Below, piece after piece: positions 63,922 through 64,000 of a stretch of 64,000 nucleotides of DNA. A program made the position numbers and the translations under genes. This DNA comes from Pseudomonas sp. PDNC002 (lineage in GTDB: Bacteria > Pseudomonadota > Gammaproteobacteria > Pseudomonadales > Pseudomonadaceae): contig NZ_CP070356.1 in NCBI RefSeq assembly GCF_016919445.1, forward strand, positions 1,743,501-1,807,500. Reading direction: 5' to 3'. Every line of letters begins with the position of its first letter. Within the stretch, counting starts at the first letter, position 1. Under the pieces are notes generated by a model, which was not told the DNA's origin, ran no database searches, and saw nothing but the letters and a program-made list of their open reading frames with translations.

Positions 63922-64000
63922 ATGCTCATCGATGAACGCCAGCTCCTGCTGATCCTGCCCAACGCCCGCCCGGTCGCGGGCGATTTTTTGTCGGCGCTCG
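63922..64000 (+). CDS. GH19 endolysin (chitinase-like), 3'-truncated by window edge
   Basis: First 26 residues only: MLIDERQLLLILPNARPVAG... This matches the N-terminal pattern of the glycoside hydrolase 19 lysozyme that follows gpD in R-pyocins (PA0629). GGAGG at 63907-63911 region. It would cleave peptidoglycan for host lysis with the holin. Assignment rests on the short N-terminus and on gene order. Confidence 0.8.
   Translation, partial: MLIDERQLLLILPNARPVAGDFLSAL

Noticed and set aside
48541-64000. Complete prophage
   Set aside because: Visible genes are regulators, holin, tail and lysis only, in R-pyocin order at trpE; no capsid, terminase, portal, integrase or attachment repeats are seen, although the right end is outside the window.

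Overview
The window is high-GC (mid-60s %) chromosomal DNA from a Pseudomonas of the aeruginosa group. From 6.3 kb to the right edge the gene order follows the P. aeruginosa PAO1 order around PA0575-PA0629: rmcA, rpoD-dnaG-rpsU, tsaD, plsY, folB, cca, the ycgB-yeaH-prkA set, glpE, apaHG, ksgA, pdxA, surA, lptD, amgK-murU, agtSR and the agt transporter, rpe-gph-trpE, then a pyocin-like (tailocin) cluster. The first 6 kb do not match that order. Species-specific repeats, an altered tail fibre and extra cargo genes point to a relative of P. aeruginosa (for example the nitroreducens/citronellolis branch) rather than P. aeruginosa itself; this is inference.

1-6 kb: the end of a glutamine synthetase-like gene, a 70-bp tandem repeat array, a Pmp3/YqaE membrane peptide, and a two-gene operon coupling a globin-coupled GGDEF-EAL protein to an Aer-like chemoreceptor, followed by a small unknown gene. 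6-14.5 kb: a CAU-anticodon tRNA (probably Ile2) directly behind rmcA, then the macromolecular synthesis operon rpsU-dnaG-rpoD, all on the minus strand. 14.7-24.2 kb: tsaD, plsY, folB, a folK-like gene, cca, a small lipoprotein candidate, and the SpoVR / DUF444 / PrkA stress set. 24.5-32.2 kb: a long minus-strand block of glpE, apaH, apaG, ksgA, pdxA, surA and lptD, many with 1-20 nt overlaps. 32.3-35.9 kb: amgK-murU (cell-wall sugar recycling), a DnaJ-domain protein and, convergent with them, a DUF3530-type hydrolase. 36-45.1 kb: a sensor kinase and LuxR-type regulator, then an ABC uptake system with two paralogous binding proteins. 45.3-48.4 kb: rpe-gph-trpE.

48.4 kb to the right edge is an R-type tailocin locus at the trpE end, in the same place and order as the P. 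aeruginosa R-pyocin. It has activator prtN, CI-like SOS-cleavable repressor prtR, ptrB, a possible antiterminator, holin, spike, baseplate W/J/I, fibre, sheath, tube, chaperone E/E', tape measure, U, X, D and the start of a GH19 endolysin. No capsid, terminase, portal or integrase genes are seen.

The most interesting part is the control and cargo of this tailocin. Matching 22-bp operator-like inverted repeats lie over the prtN promoter and in tandem between prtR and ptrB. A long structured leader with a mini-ORF precedes ptrB. Several intrinsic terminators lie between the candidate late promoter and the late genes and inside the tail operon, with a candidate antiterminator gene upstream. An acetyltransferase and a class I methyltransferase of lower GC sit between the regulatory and lysis modules. 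The fibre has five 36-residue repeats, a divergent tip, and no chaperone gene behind it.
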